NCBI RefSeq assembly: GCF_900103215.1 | Contig: NZ_FNGV01000014.1 | Location: 1-64,000 of the forward strand | DNA length: 64,000 nt | Direction of reading: 5' to 3' | Source of the DNA: Kriegella aquimaris | Lineage (GTDB): Bacteria > Bacteroidota > Bacteroidia > Flavobacteriales > Flavobacteriaceae | Shown: piece by piece, positions 52,684-61,800 of the stretch | How the letters are laid out: each line of letters starts with the position of its first letter | Numbering within the stretch: position 1 is the first letter of the stretch | Position numbers and translations under genes: made by a program | The notes under the pieces: generated by a model | Seen by the model: only the letters and a program-made list of their open reading frames with translations | Told to the model about the DNA's origin: nothing | The model's database searches: none

Positions 52684-53838
52684 TTACTTGCTGATTACTT
52701 TAATTGTTTCTTTTACCATTTGTGCAATTTCTCTAGCTTTTGCAATATCTTGGTTTACAATCGTCACGTGACCCATTTTACGGAAAGGACGGGTCTGTCT
52801 TTTGCCGTAAATATGAGGCGTGACCCCTTCCAATTTCAAGATGTCTTCCATGTGTTCATAAACCACATCTCCGGTATACCCTTCGGCACCCACCAAATTC
52901 ACCATGATTCCGGCCACTTTACTATCTGTGCAACCCAAGGGCAATCCTAATATGGCGCGCAAATGCTGTTCGAATTGGTTAGTGTAGCTCGCTTCAATGC
53001 TATAATGACCGCTGTTATGAGGTCTGGGGGCCACTTCGTTCACCAAAATTTTATCGTCTTGAGTTTGAAACATTTCTACTGCCAATAGACCTACATGTTG
53101 AATTTTTTCCGATACTTTTAGGGCTATTTCCTGAGCCTTTTGGGCAACTTTGGGCTCAATACGAGCCGGGCAGATGACGTATTCCACCTGATTGGCCTCC
53201 GGGTGAAATTCCATTTCGACCACGGGATAGGTTTTTATTTCGCCGCTCACGCTTCGAGACACGATTACCGCTAGTTCGTTCTTGAAGGGAATTAGGTCTT
53301 CAGCAATACATTCCCCGGTTGGCAAACCTTCTAGGTCTTCCAGTTTTCGAACGACTTTGACGCCTTGCCCGTCATAACCGAATCTCGCGGCTTTCCAAAT
53401 AAAAGGAAAATGGAGTCCGCCATTGGCGATACTGTCTTCGATTTCGCTTTTGTAGGCGAAACGATGGAAGTCGGCCGTAGGTATACCGTTGTCGATATAA
53501 AAAAGTTTTTGTTTCGCTTTATTCTGTATGATGCGCAAGGCCTTGGTCGGTGGGTACACTTTTTTACCTTCGTCTTCAAGTTTCTCGAGTGCATCCAGAT
53601 TTACATTTTCAATCTCGATAGTGAGCACATCAACGTCGTTGGCAAAGTTGTATACCGCATCGAAATCAAGCAAATCACCTATTACAAAGGTGTTGCAGGC
53701 TATTTTACAGGGGGCTTCGCTAGAGGCATCCATTACCTTGGTTTGAATATCCCATTTTCGAGTTTCTTGCAAAAGCATTTTGCCTAACTGCCCGCCACCT
53801 AAGATTCCTAGCTTAAAATCGGAAGAAAAATATGACAT
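52684..53838 (-). CDS. purK: 5-(carboxyamino)imidazole ribonucleotide synthase
   Basis: ATP-grasp enzyme making N5-CAIR from AIR, bicarbonate and ATP. The ATG at 53838 gives MSYFSSDFKLGILGGGQLGKML, placing the Rossmann-like GILGGGQLG near the start. The longer frame from 53928 would run through the promoter and is rejected. FPFIWKAARFGYDGQGVKV, PFKNELAVIVSR and NEVAPRPHNSGHYSIEAS are the ATP-grasp and substrate motifs. 384 residues. A -7 element (TATTTTTG) lies 34 nt upstream. Confidence 0.97.
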   Translation of the reverse strand: MSYFSSDFKLGILGGGQLGKMLLQETRKWDIQTKVMDASSEAPCKIACNTFVIGDLLDFDAVYNFANDVDVLTIEIENVNLDALEKLEDEGKKVYPPTKALRIIQNKAKQKLFYIDNGIPTADFHRFAYKSEIEDSIANGGLHFPFIWKAARFGYDGQGVKVVRKLEDLEGLPTGECIAEDLIPFKNELAVIVSRSVSGEIKTYPVVEMEFHPEANQVEYVICPARIEPKVAQKAQEIALKVSEKIQHVGLLAVEMFQTQDDKILVNEVAPRPHNSGHYSIEASYTNQFEQHLRAILGLPLGCTDSKVAGIMVNLVGAEGYTGDVVYEHMEDILKLEGVTPHIYGKRQTRPFRKMGHVTIVNQDIAKAREIAQMVKETIKVISK

Positions 53839-53872
53839 TGTGTTTTTTTTAGTCCAGCTGTGGGACACACCA

Positions 53873-53880
53873 CAAAAATA
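53873..53880 (-). promoter_or_regulatory. -7 element upstream of purK
   Basis: TATTTTTG on the minus strand matches TAnnTTTG, 34 nt before the purK ATG. It lies within the longer open frame, which supports the shorter start. No -33 TTG is clear. Confidence 0.42.
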
Positions 53881-53933
53881 CACCGAATTCTTAAAACGAG
53901 TCCCGTAGGCGTAAAAAAGAGAAATCAAAATGT

Positions 53934-53941
53934 TATATTTG
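53934..53941 (+). promoter_or_regulatory. -7 element upstream of hpt-adk
   Basis: TATATTTG matches TAnnTTTG and ends 22 nt before the TTG start of hpt-adk, back-to-back with the purK element. It supports the unusual start codon. Confidence 0.45.
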
Positions 53942-53963
53942 GCATCCTGTTAAAATTTTACCA

Positions 53964-55079
53964 TTGATAAAATTACACGACAAGTATTTTGAACCCTATC
54001 TGACCGAAGAGCAGATTGCAACGGCCGTTAAAAAAATTGCCGATGAAATTGCCGCTGACTATAAAGATCAAGTTCCGATTTTTGTGGGAGTGCTTAATGG
54101 TGCCTTTGCCTTCGTGTCCGATTTTTTAAAGCATTATCAACATCCGTGTGAGGTATCATTTATAAAGTTGAGCTCGTATCAAGGTTTGACTTCTACGGGT
54201 ATTGTCGAAACTCTACTTGACGTTTCAGAGGATATTGAGGGGAGAAGTCTTATAATTCTGGAGGATGTTATCGATACTGGCAGAACACTTCAAGAATTGG
54301 TGCACCTTTTTTCACATAAGAATATCAAGGAATTTAAGGTGGCCACACTTTTTTATAAGTCAGCAATATACAATGGGGAATATACCATCGACTATTTTGG
54401 TATGGATATACCCGATAAATTTATAGTGGGTTACGGACTCGATTACAACGAACTGGGGCGTAACCTACGTGCAATTTACCAATTAAACCAATCGCATATG
54501 ATCAATCTTGTGCTGTTCGGTAAGCCGGGCGCCGGAAAAGGCACCCAAGCCGAATTTTTAAAGGAAAAGTATAATTTAAAACACATTTCTACTGGTGATG
54601 TGTTCCGTTACAATATTAAGAACGGAACCGAACTCGGAAAGCTGGCCAAGTCGTACATCGACAAAGGTGATTTGGTGCCTGATGAGGTTACCATAAAAAT
54701 GCTTCGCGATGAGGTCGAAAAGAACCCGGATGCCAGCGGTTTTATATTTGATGGATTTCCTAGAACAGCGGCACAAGCCGAAGCTTTGGACAACTTGTTG
54801 GAGTCAAAAGATATGCAGATCGATGCCACAATTGCTTTAGAGGCTAACGATGAAATCTTGATACAACGTCTTTTAGAGCGCGGTAAAACTAGTGGTCGTA
54901 GTGACGACGTTGATGAGGCGAAAATCCGAAACCGATTTGATGAATATAGTCAAAAGACGGCTCCTTTGCGTGATTACTATGAGGCCCAAGGAAAGTTTCA
55001 CGTCGTTAATGGTATAGGGGAAATAGATGAAATTACAGAGCGCCTGCATACCGTTATCAATCAGTTGCAAGAAGCTTAA
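53964..55079 (+). CDS. Hypoxanthine phosphoribosyltransferase-adenylate kinase fusion
   Basis: 371-residue bifunctional purine enzyme. Residues 1-175 are Hpt (salvage of hypoxanthine/guanine with PRPP) with VGVLNGAFAF and PRPP loop ILEDVIDTGRTLQELV (98-113). Residues 179-371 are a short-type adenylate kinase without a zinc LID: P-loop LFGKPGAGKGTQAEFL (184-199), HISTGDVFRYN, DGFPRTAAQAEALD and LERGKTSGRSDD. The start is TTG (53964); no ATG is available between it and the -7 element 22 nt upstream. An internal ATG at 54498 (residue 179) starts exactly at the kinase domain and could give a separate Adk by internal initiation. Confidence 0.93.
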   Translation: MIKLHDKYFEPYLTEEQIATAVKKIADEIAADYKDQVPIFVGVLNGAFAFVSDFLKHYQHPCEVSFIKLSSYQGLTSTGIVETLLDVSEDIEGRSLIILEDVIDTGRTLQELVHLFSHKNIKEFKVATLFYKSAIYNGEYTIDYFGMDIPDKFIVGYGLDYNELGRNLRAIYQLNQSHMINLVLFGKPGAGKGTQAEFLKEKYNLKHISTGDVFRYNIKNGTELGKLAKSYIDKGDLVPDEVTIKMLRDEVEKNPDASGFIFDGFPRTAAQAEALDNLLESKDMQIDATIALEANDEILIQRLLERGKTSGRSDDVDEAKIRNRFDEYSQKTAPLRDYYEAQGKFHVVNGIGEIDEITERLHTVINQLQEA

Positions 55080-55265
55080 GCCTCATTATTTATTTTGAAT
55101 AGCGAATTTGAATAGCTTTTATGCTGTTCTGTTGCTACTTTCCACGTGGTTCGTATGCTCGAAGATTACCACGTTGGCACTGATGAATCTCGATTGATAT
55201 TCGGTCGTTGGTCGTTTGAATTGTGTACTTTTACAATCTTAAGCGCTTAATTTTCTAAGAACAAC

Positions 55266-56276
55266 ATGACTGAAGGCAATTTTGTAGATTATGTAAAGGT
55301 ATCTCTTTCTTCCGGTAAAGGAGGCAAAGGCTCAACACACTTACATCGTGAAAAATATATAACAAAAGGCGGACCTGATGGTGGCGATGGAGGGCGTGGA
55401 GGCCATATTATCTTTCGCGGAAACAAAAATTTATGGACACTCGTTCATTTTAAGTTCAAGAAACATTTTAAGGCAGGTCATGGTGAAAATGGTAGTAAAA
55501 ACCGAAGTTCGGGCGGCGATGGCGATGATGTTTATGTCGATGTGCCTTTAGGTACTATCATCCGTGATGCAGAAAGCAACGAAATTTTATTGGAAATTAC
55601 CGAAGATGGTGAGGAGAAAATGGTCATGGAGGGCGGTATGGGCGGCCGTGGCAACTGGCATTTTAGAACGGCTACCAATCAAACACCAAGATATGCCCAG
55701 CCCGGGGTGTCGGGACAAGAAAGAGAGGTTATACTAGAACTTAAGGTTTTGGCCGATGTGGGCTTGGTAGGGTTTCCAAATGCCGGAAAGTCGACATTAC
55801 TTTCAGTAATCACCTCGGCTAAGCCTAAAATAGCAGATTATGAGTTTACAACATTAAAACCCAATTTAGGTATTGTAGAGTACCGAGACTTTCAGAGTTT
55901 CGTAATGGCCGATATTCCGGGTATTATTGAAGGTGCGGCCGAAGGCAAAGGCTTGGGACACTATTTTTTGCGACATATCGAACGCAATGCTACCCTGCTG
56001 TTCTTGATTCCTGCGGACAGTAACGATATTTCGAAGGAATATGAGATTTTGTTGGATGAGTTACGTAGATATAATCCTGAATTGTTGGATAAAGATCGAC
56101 TGGTGGCCATTTCAAAATCAGACATGCTCGATGAAGAACTTATGGATGAGATGCGGGTCGAACTTGATAAAGATTTTTCAAGTGTGCCTTACATGTTTAT
56201 TTCTTCTGTGGCCCAGCAGGGCATTCAAGAGTTAAAGGATAGGCTTTGGGCAATGCTCAATGACTCGCCTGATTAG
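55266..56276 (+). CDS. obgE: GTPase ObgE/CgtA
   Basis: Obg-family GTPase involved in late 50S ribosome assembly and stress control. The glycine-rich Obg domain (residues 1-158; [25 protein letters not shown]) is followed by the G domain: G1 [11 protein letters not shown] (165-175), G2 FTTLKPN, G3 DIPGI (about 211-215), G4 SKSD and G5 SS. It lacks the C-terminal OCT domain seen in Bacillus Obg, as is usual for Bacteroidota (336 residues). Starts 186 nt after hpt-adk. Confidence 0.97.
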   Translation: MTEGNFVDYVKVSLSSGKGGKGSTHLHREKYITKGGPDGGDGGRGGHIIFRGNKNLWTLVHFKFKKHFKAGHGENGSKNRSSGGDGDDVYVDVPLGTIIRDAESNEILLEITEDGEEKMVMEGGMGGRGNWHFRTATNQTPRYAQPGVSGQEREVILELKVLADVGLVGFPNAGKSTLLSVITSAKPKIADYEFTTLKPNLGIVEYRDFQSFVMADIPGIIEGAAEGKGLGHYFLRHIERNATLLFLIPADSNDISKEYEILLDELRRYNPELLDKDRLVAISKSDMLDEELMDEMRVELDKDFSSVPYMFISSVAQQGIQELKDRLWAMLNDSPD

Positions 56277-56333
56277 ACTTCTTTTCTCTGAACTGATCTT
56301 TTTTGTAATTTTAATTACTACAAAATCTGGAGA

Positions 56334-56783
56334 ATGAGAACTTGGCTCTTAGTATTATTGATTCTCGGGGCGTGTAAGTCAAAACAAACGCTTGTCGAAG
56401 ATGATCAGATCAAAGATGCGACTGCGGCTGAAGAATACTGCGTGCTTTCCAAACTCCCAAAGACCCTGAATTATGTTGATGAGATAAAGGTCCTCAAAGA
56501 AATTTATAAAGATACTATCGTTGCGTTGGAGAATTATTCAGTTGATGATGTTCGGTACGATGTAATATTTGATTTGAAGCAATCTTCTCATTCACTCTGG
56601 TTGATACAGCGTTATGGTAGCATGAAGGTTGATTCAATACTGCTCGAATCTTTGGAAGAAACCATTTCTGTGGAATCATATTTTGATGTGGAACAGTGTA
56701 CTATTGAAAAAATGATAACTGAGTTCTATGAAAACGGAGACCCCAAAAGAGATTTCACGGAATTAATTAAACTAGCAAAATGA
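56334..56783 (+). CDS. Hypothetical lipoprotein
   Basis: 149 residues. A short signal peptide (MRTWLLVLLILGAC) ends in lipobox ILGAC, so a lipoprotein is predicted. The mature part is acidic and mostly helical, with EEYCVLSKLPKTLNYVDEIKVLKEIYK and SLWLIQRYGSMKVDSILLESLEET; no family was recognised. It overlaps the DUF4136 gene by 4 nt (ATGA at 56780-56783), so the two are translated together and probably cooperate. It follows obgE by 57 nt. Confidence 0.7.
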   Translation: MRTWLLVLLILGACKSKQTLVEDDQIKDATAAEEYCVLSKLPKTLNYVDEIKVLKEIYKDTIVALENYSVDDVRYDVIFDLKQSSHSLWLIQRYGSMKVDSILLESLEETISVESYFDVEQCTIEKMITEFYENGDPKRDFTELIKLAK

Positions 56784-57301
56784 AACATAAGACACTTCTA
56801 TTGGTGCTGTTTGCAGCCTTAACTTCATGTAACACCATTCGTGTCAACTACGATTACGATAAGGAAACCGATTTTACGAGCTATACGACCTATAACTATT
56901 ATTCGGATATGAATACGGGGCTCAGCGAATTGGATGCCAAACGACTATTGCATGTGCTGGATGATGCTTTAAAATCTAAAGGTTTACGGTTTTCTTCCGA
57001 ACCTGATTTTTTTGTGAATATTCAAAGTACCACTTTTCAGACGCCTAAAAAAAATACTGTAGGAGTAGGTGTTGGTGGTACCGGCCGGGGTGTAGGAGGC
57101 GGTGTTTCGGTAGGAATCCCTGTTGGTCGCCCTGATGTGTTTCGCGAAATTAGGTTCGATTTTGTCGATAGTCAAAAAGATATGTTATTCTGGCAAGCCA
57201 TTAGCGAAAGTTCTTTTAAAGAGAATACTTCTCCGGATATTCGCGAAGAAAACCTTCGGCAGATTGTTAAAAAGGCATTGGCTAAATATCCACCAAAATA
57301 A
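56780..57301 (+). CDS. DUF4136 lipoprotein
   Basis: 173-residue lipoprotein: signal peptide MKHKTLLLVLFAALTSC with lipobox LTSC, then a DUF4136 fold that begins RVNYDYDKETDFTSYTTYNYYSD (about 21-43). A low-complexity glycine-rich stretch (VGVGVGGTGRGVGGGVSVG, about 94-112) is followed by REIRFDFVDSQKDMLFWQAISES. DUF4136 proteins are widespread outer-membrane-associated lipoproteins of unknown function. Translationally coupled to the upstream lipoprotein gene. Confidence 0.85.
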   Translation: MKHKTLLLVLFAALTSCNTIRVNYDYDKETDFTSYTTYNYYSDMNTGLSELDAKRLLHVLDDALKSKGLRFSSEPDFFVNIQSTTFQTPKKNTVGVGVGGTGRGVGGGVSVGIPVGRPDVFREIRFDFVDSQKDMLFWQAISESSFKENTSPDIREENLRQIVKKALAKYPPK

Positions 57302-57888
57302 TTACTCCGTATTTTAGATTATGAATATCTCCTTCGTTTGCCGGATCTATAAACTTTAATGCTATCCTTTCAACAATATTTATGCTGATTATTGTTGCAA
57401 GTTCGGATAAGGCTGTTTGTGAAATTTTATCAGGAATAATAATTACTAACAAACCTCTATACTGCCTACATATTGCTCTGATTTTTTTCTAAAAACCAAA
57501 TTGGCATAGAAAAATGGCGATTAGTTGATTCGGAAATTAAAGCAAGCCCTTTGTTAACAATGATTCGTTCTTAAGTGGATACATTGATAATATGAGGGAA
57601 TTTCGGATTTGAAATACAAAAGTCTAGGGTTTAAACTCGCTATTAACATTATTAACCAACGATGTTTGTAAGAATATTTCTTTTGTTGAAAACTTTCGTT
57701 TGCAGTTCTTTTTTAATTTTCTATTTTGCGTCTCCCAAATAGGAAAACCTCTTATTTGGAATCCCCGAAGTTAACAGTGACTGTTTTGTAAATAGTCTCA
57801 GTATTTTTTTTCATTCAATTTTTGAATGATGTTTTCGTGACCCCCGAAGAGTAGATTTTTTTTAATATTGACATACTTGTTTTGTACT
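57302..57888. promoter_or_regulatory. 587-nt gap with candidate promoter and hairpin (possible long leader)
   Basis: A TTTG (57699-57702) is followed after 19 nt by TATTTTG (57722-57728), one base short of TAnnTTTG at the right spacing. Downstream, CCAAATA (57735-57741) and TATTTGG (57753-57759) form an inverted repeat. If this is the promoter, the small membrane protein at 57889 would have a leader of about 150 nt. The left half of the gap shows nothing persuasive. Confidence 0.3.
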
Positions 57889-58236
57889 ATGAAATGCGCG
57901 GAATACTATATTGAAAATCATAAAATAGAAGTCTATAATACTTCTTTCGGGAAAGAGCGTATTTTACTTAATGGCAATGAAATTTCTGAAAAGAAATCCG
58001 TTTTCGGAAAGCACCACCAATTCACGATAAAAAACAACGAATATACAATTCGTCCAAAATTAAGTATTACCGAACCGCAAGGAAGGTATTTTGAGGTATG
58101 TAAAAATGGTACCCCCTTAACCTTGGTGAACTTTACTACTCAAAATTCGAGGGGGCTTCTTTACCTTCTTGTTTTTATTGGTTTGGGAGTGGGTTACTTG
58201 CTAGGGATTTATTTGTTTGACATTTTGGGTCTTTAG
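57889..58236 (+). CDS. Small tail-anchored membrane protein, unknown function
   Basis: 115 residues starting at ATG 57889; a TTG at 57868 would add only seven residues. Residues 1-85 are hydrophilic and beta-rich (YYIENHKIEVYNTSFGKERILLNG and KHHQFTIKNNEYTIRPKLS), while 89-112 form a single hydrophobic helix (GLLYLLVFIGLGVGYLLGIYLF). The gene stands alone with a long upstream gap and a strong palindromic terminator after it. No family was recognised. Confidence 0.7.
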   Translation: MKCAEYYIENHKIEVYNTSFGKERILLNGNEISEKKSVFGKHHQFTIKNNEYTIRPKLSITEPQGRYFEVCKNGTPLTLVNFTTQNSRGLLYLLVFIGLGVGYLLGIYLFDILGL

Positions 58237-58302
58237 TATTATCATAAGATTTTATTTCGAAAATTAAGTTTCAAATTATCTATCACAAAAAATAGTATAC
58301 TC

Positions 58303-58344
58303 GTAAAAAAGGAGCGGATTCATTTGAATCCGCTCCTTTTTTAC
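58303..58344. terminator. Bidirectional palindromic terminator
   Basis: A 42-nt near-perfect palindrome (arms GTAAAAAAGGAGCGGATTCA and its complement) with A6/T6 edges, between the small membrane protein and the convergent DoxX gene. Confidence 0.86.
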
Positions 58345-58368
58345 ATTAGAAATTTTTGTTCAAATTTT

Positions 58369-58743
58369 TCAAGGTCTTAGAATGTCTGTATAGCGATCTT
58401 TGTATGAATAAAGCATAACGATATTAAATAGAAGTAATACTACAGCGCCCCAAATTGAACCAGGCTCTAAAAAGGCATGGAACAATAGGGCATTTATTGA
58501 AATGATCATTAAAATGATCATCATAAGCGCTCCGAACTTATTTATCAAAAGGGAAACACCGGCAAGTATTTCGACGATTGCCACTATATTAAGCGTGTTT
58601 GTGCTCATAAGTGCCGAAAAATAGTTCATTGCGGCTTCTGACATTTGGGCCGCTGGCATAAAATGAAAAAATTTATTGGCGCCCATTACGATAAGAAAAA
58701 CACCAAAAACGATGCGAATTGCTAATGAAAATGAAGGATTCAT
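58369..58743 (-). CDS. DoxX-family membrane protein
   Basis: 124 residues with four membrane helices. N-terminal RIVFGVFLIVMGANKFFHFMPA (about 10-31) is the DoxX signature; NIVAIVEILAGVSLLINKFGALMMIILMIIS follows. DoxX proteins are small, of varied or unclear function, often linked to thiol or quinone stress. Single gene, following the alpha-2-macroglobulin on the same strand by 76 nt; no clear promoter of its own. Confidence 0.85.
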   Translation of the reverse strand: MNPSFSLAIRIVFGVFLIVMGANKFFHFMPAAQMSEAAMNYFSALMSTNTLNIVAIVEILAGVSLLINKFGALMMIILMIISINALLFHAFLEPGSIWGAVVLLLFNIVMLYSYKDRYTDILRP

Positions 58744-58819
58744 GCTATTGAATTTTTAGTTGTTGTATGTTAAATTAATAAAAATAACAATGCATTGTGG
58801 TGAATTCTTCGTAAAATAC

Positions 58820-61800
58820 TTATTTAATTTGTAGTCTAACTCCTTCACTGTGGCTGCTATATTCCGGAGCGTACATGCTTTGTATTGTTGTAATGCCATT
58901 GCTGAAATCTCCCGAATTATTCACTCGCAAATCATATTCGAAGACATATACCCCTTTCGTTAGATAATCGAAAAAAAAGTTCGTACTAGCGTCTTTGGTG
59001 CTTTCGTAATATCCCAACCCATCTTGCCTTTTGTATTGTGATAGTACATTTATAGGTTCGGTGCCGGCGGCACGCATGTCTTTCATATGTACAAATTCCA
59101 TGGCACGGTCGACACGTAGTTCTATTCGTATGCGTACAAGGTCACCTACTTCCAGTGTCGTTTGTGAGGTTATTTCCCAGATTTCTTCACCTGTATCTGT
59201 ATTCCTTTTCAAGAACAATTTCTTTTCCAATTGTAAAGGGGTTTCTTCAGACGTAATCTTATCCAAATCTTCAAAATATTGCCAGTATAGGGCACCCCAT
59301 GCGATACCTTCACCTTTTTTATCAAGTTGTACCCAAGCCATTTCGTTGCTTATTTCGTTACCGTTCCATGTGGTTTTGAAATATCCGGTGCCGGCCTCCA
59401 CTTTCACATTTTCTAATTTTGACGGGTCTATTTTTTTACCACCCACTTCGACATTTACGGCGTCGTTGACAGAAAGCCAATCGCCTCCTTGAAGTAAAAG
59501 CGCATAAACCGCATCGGAGCTAGCTTTGGTAGTTTTCCATTGGTTGGTCTTTTTTTGCTGCAATAACCAAATTTTGAGGTTGTCTATGCTGGATGAGTCG
59601 TCGGTGAGTTCTGAAAACACTTCAATCATCAAGGCTTGGGTTTCAACAGGTGCTTGATACCAAAACCAAGAGTTTGTATTTTCTTTCCAATACATGCCCA
59701 ACTCTTCCGAGTTTATACTATTTTCCTTGAGCGACCGAACTATTTTCTTGGAAGTGTTGTTGTCTCCCATACGATTCAAGCTTAAGGCTAACAGTCCTTT
59801 GGTATAAAGATTTTTCTTAGGCCAATATTTTTGTGCCTGACTTTTGTAATAGGCGATTGCGTTTACTACGTCGCTTGATTTGGGAATATCCTTGAAAAAA
59901 CTGCGCATATACAAATAGTGCGTCTGTGTATGGCTTAAATGGTCATCATTTATGTTTGAGGTTCGTTTTTTCATTCGATTGTATTCCTCAACAAATTCTT
60001 TGTCTAGAAATTGCAGAGCCCGCTCAATCATTTGTTCAGTCTGATCATTTGCATCTGTCACATTCAATTGTTTCAAGTGCCCCAATCCGGTAATAATGTG
60101 TTGGGTTATGAATCGATTTTCCCGTCCGCCATTAAACCAGGCCCAGGCTCCCGATGACATTTGATTTTCTTTAAGCTTATTCAAGGCATTTCGTTGTTCG
60201 TTTCTCATTTTATTGAGATCGAATAACAGGGCGATGCGTTTCTTTTGTTCCGTTTCAGATTGGGCATCGCGCAACCATGGGGTCTCTTCAATTAGCATTG
60301 ATTTTAGTTCCTGATTTTTTTCGAGACCGCTCAATAAAGCCTTTGAATTTGACCACTGATCAAAAACTTCGCGAATTCTCGGATTACTGTTGGCTATATG
60401 ACTAGCTAGGGTATTGGCATAGTATCTCGAGAAAATTTGTTCGTTGCAGTCGTATGGATATTCCATTAAATAGGGCAGGGCCTGTACCGCATACCAAGCC
60501 GGGTTGGAGGTTAGTTCCAACGTTAGCTTATGGTTGCTAAGTGTAGTCGAAGTATTGTCTAGCAACTTTTCAAGTATAAAAGTTTTGGTTTGGTTACTAC
60601 GCACCCACATGGGTAAGGTTTCAGTGACCAACATTCGATTTGTCAATACAGGTAGTATACTTTGTTCCCCATCACTAAAGCTTCCTGCTTTTGCCGTAAT
60701 CGTATATTGAACACCTTGAAGACCTTCGGGAATTTTTAACCGCCAAGATACTTGCGTATTGCCAAGAGAATCGACCGAGAAAGATTTTCTTGCCATTTCT
60801 TCCGAAGAAAAAGGAACAATCAATTTTTCGGTTACGTCATTACCTGTAACAACATCAGTTAATTTTAGGCTTGACGCTCCTGAAAGTACATTCTTCGTAA
60901 GGTTCGCGATTTTGGTGCTAATCACAATTTCATCGCCCTCCCGAAGAAAGCGAGGTATGTTGGGAATGACCATTAATTCTTTTTGGGTAACGGTCTCTAA
61001 AGTCGTCAAGGCATATTGCAAAGTCTTGGTATGGGCTAGCAGCTGTAGTTTCCATCGGGTCAAGGCTTCAGGTGTTGTAAAACTAAAGGAAACATTTCCT
61101 TCAGGATCAGTATGCAATTGCGGAAAGAAAAAGGCGGTTTCCTGGAGGTTTTTACGAATCTGGACTTTTTGATCGGTAGCCGCGTTTTTGTCGTTTTCCA
61201 TCTCTTTATCAAAAGGCCCTTCTTCTTTCTTTTCGCTTACATCATAATCTGTAGTTACAACTTCGTCTAAACTTTCTGACTCGGGAGCCATCATACCCAT
61301 AGCGGCAGACGGAGCACCTTTTCGCATGGCCATATTACTATATAGGCGTTGTCGGCCATAGCCAAAATGAAACCCGAACCAATTAAAACTATCAAAGCTT
61401 TGAAGTTCATAGTTATATGCAGTTTTATAATTGGAATATGTTAAAAAGGAACTGGTTCCATAACTTTGATTCGCATTGCTATAAATAGACGAATAATAAT
61501 TCGAGCGATAGTTGGGGTCAAAACTCCAATTATGCCCACGGAAGGCGTCCAGTGAGGCATCGTACATACTCGCCAATACCTCGGAAGTTACTTGCTCGCC
61601 CTTGGGCCCTTTTATTTTAAAGGTCCATGTTTCATCCGTACCCGGCAGTAATTTGTCACGAAAAGTAATGGACTCTATTTTTAGATCGGTTGGTGGATAG
61701 GGGACTAAAACGGGTACTGTGCCCGATTCAAAAGAATTGAAGGCAGAAAAGCTGTAGTTAATAGCGAATCCACCTAAATCATCGGTGTTTACCGGTATAT

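Noticed and set aside
57285-57480. Minus-strand frame of about 65 codons in the gap after the DUF4136 gene
   Set aside because: No ATG, isoleucine-rich, and its end lies inside the DUF4136 coding region; likely chance in A/T-rich DNA.
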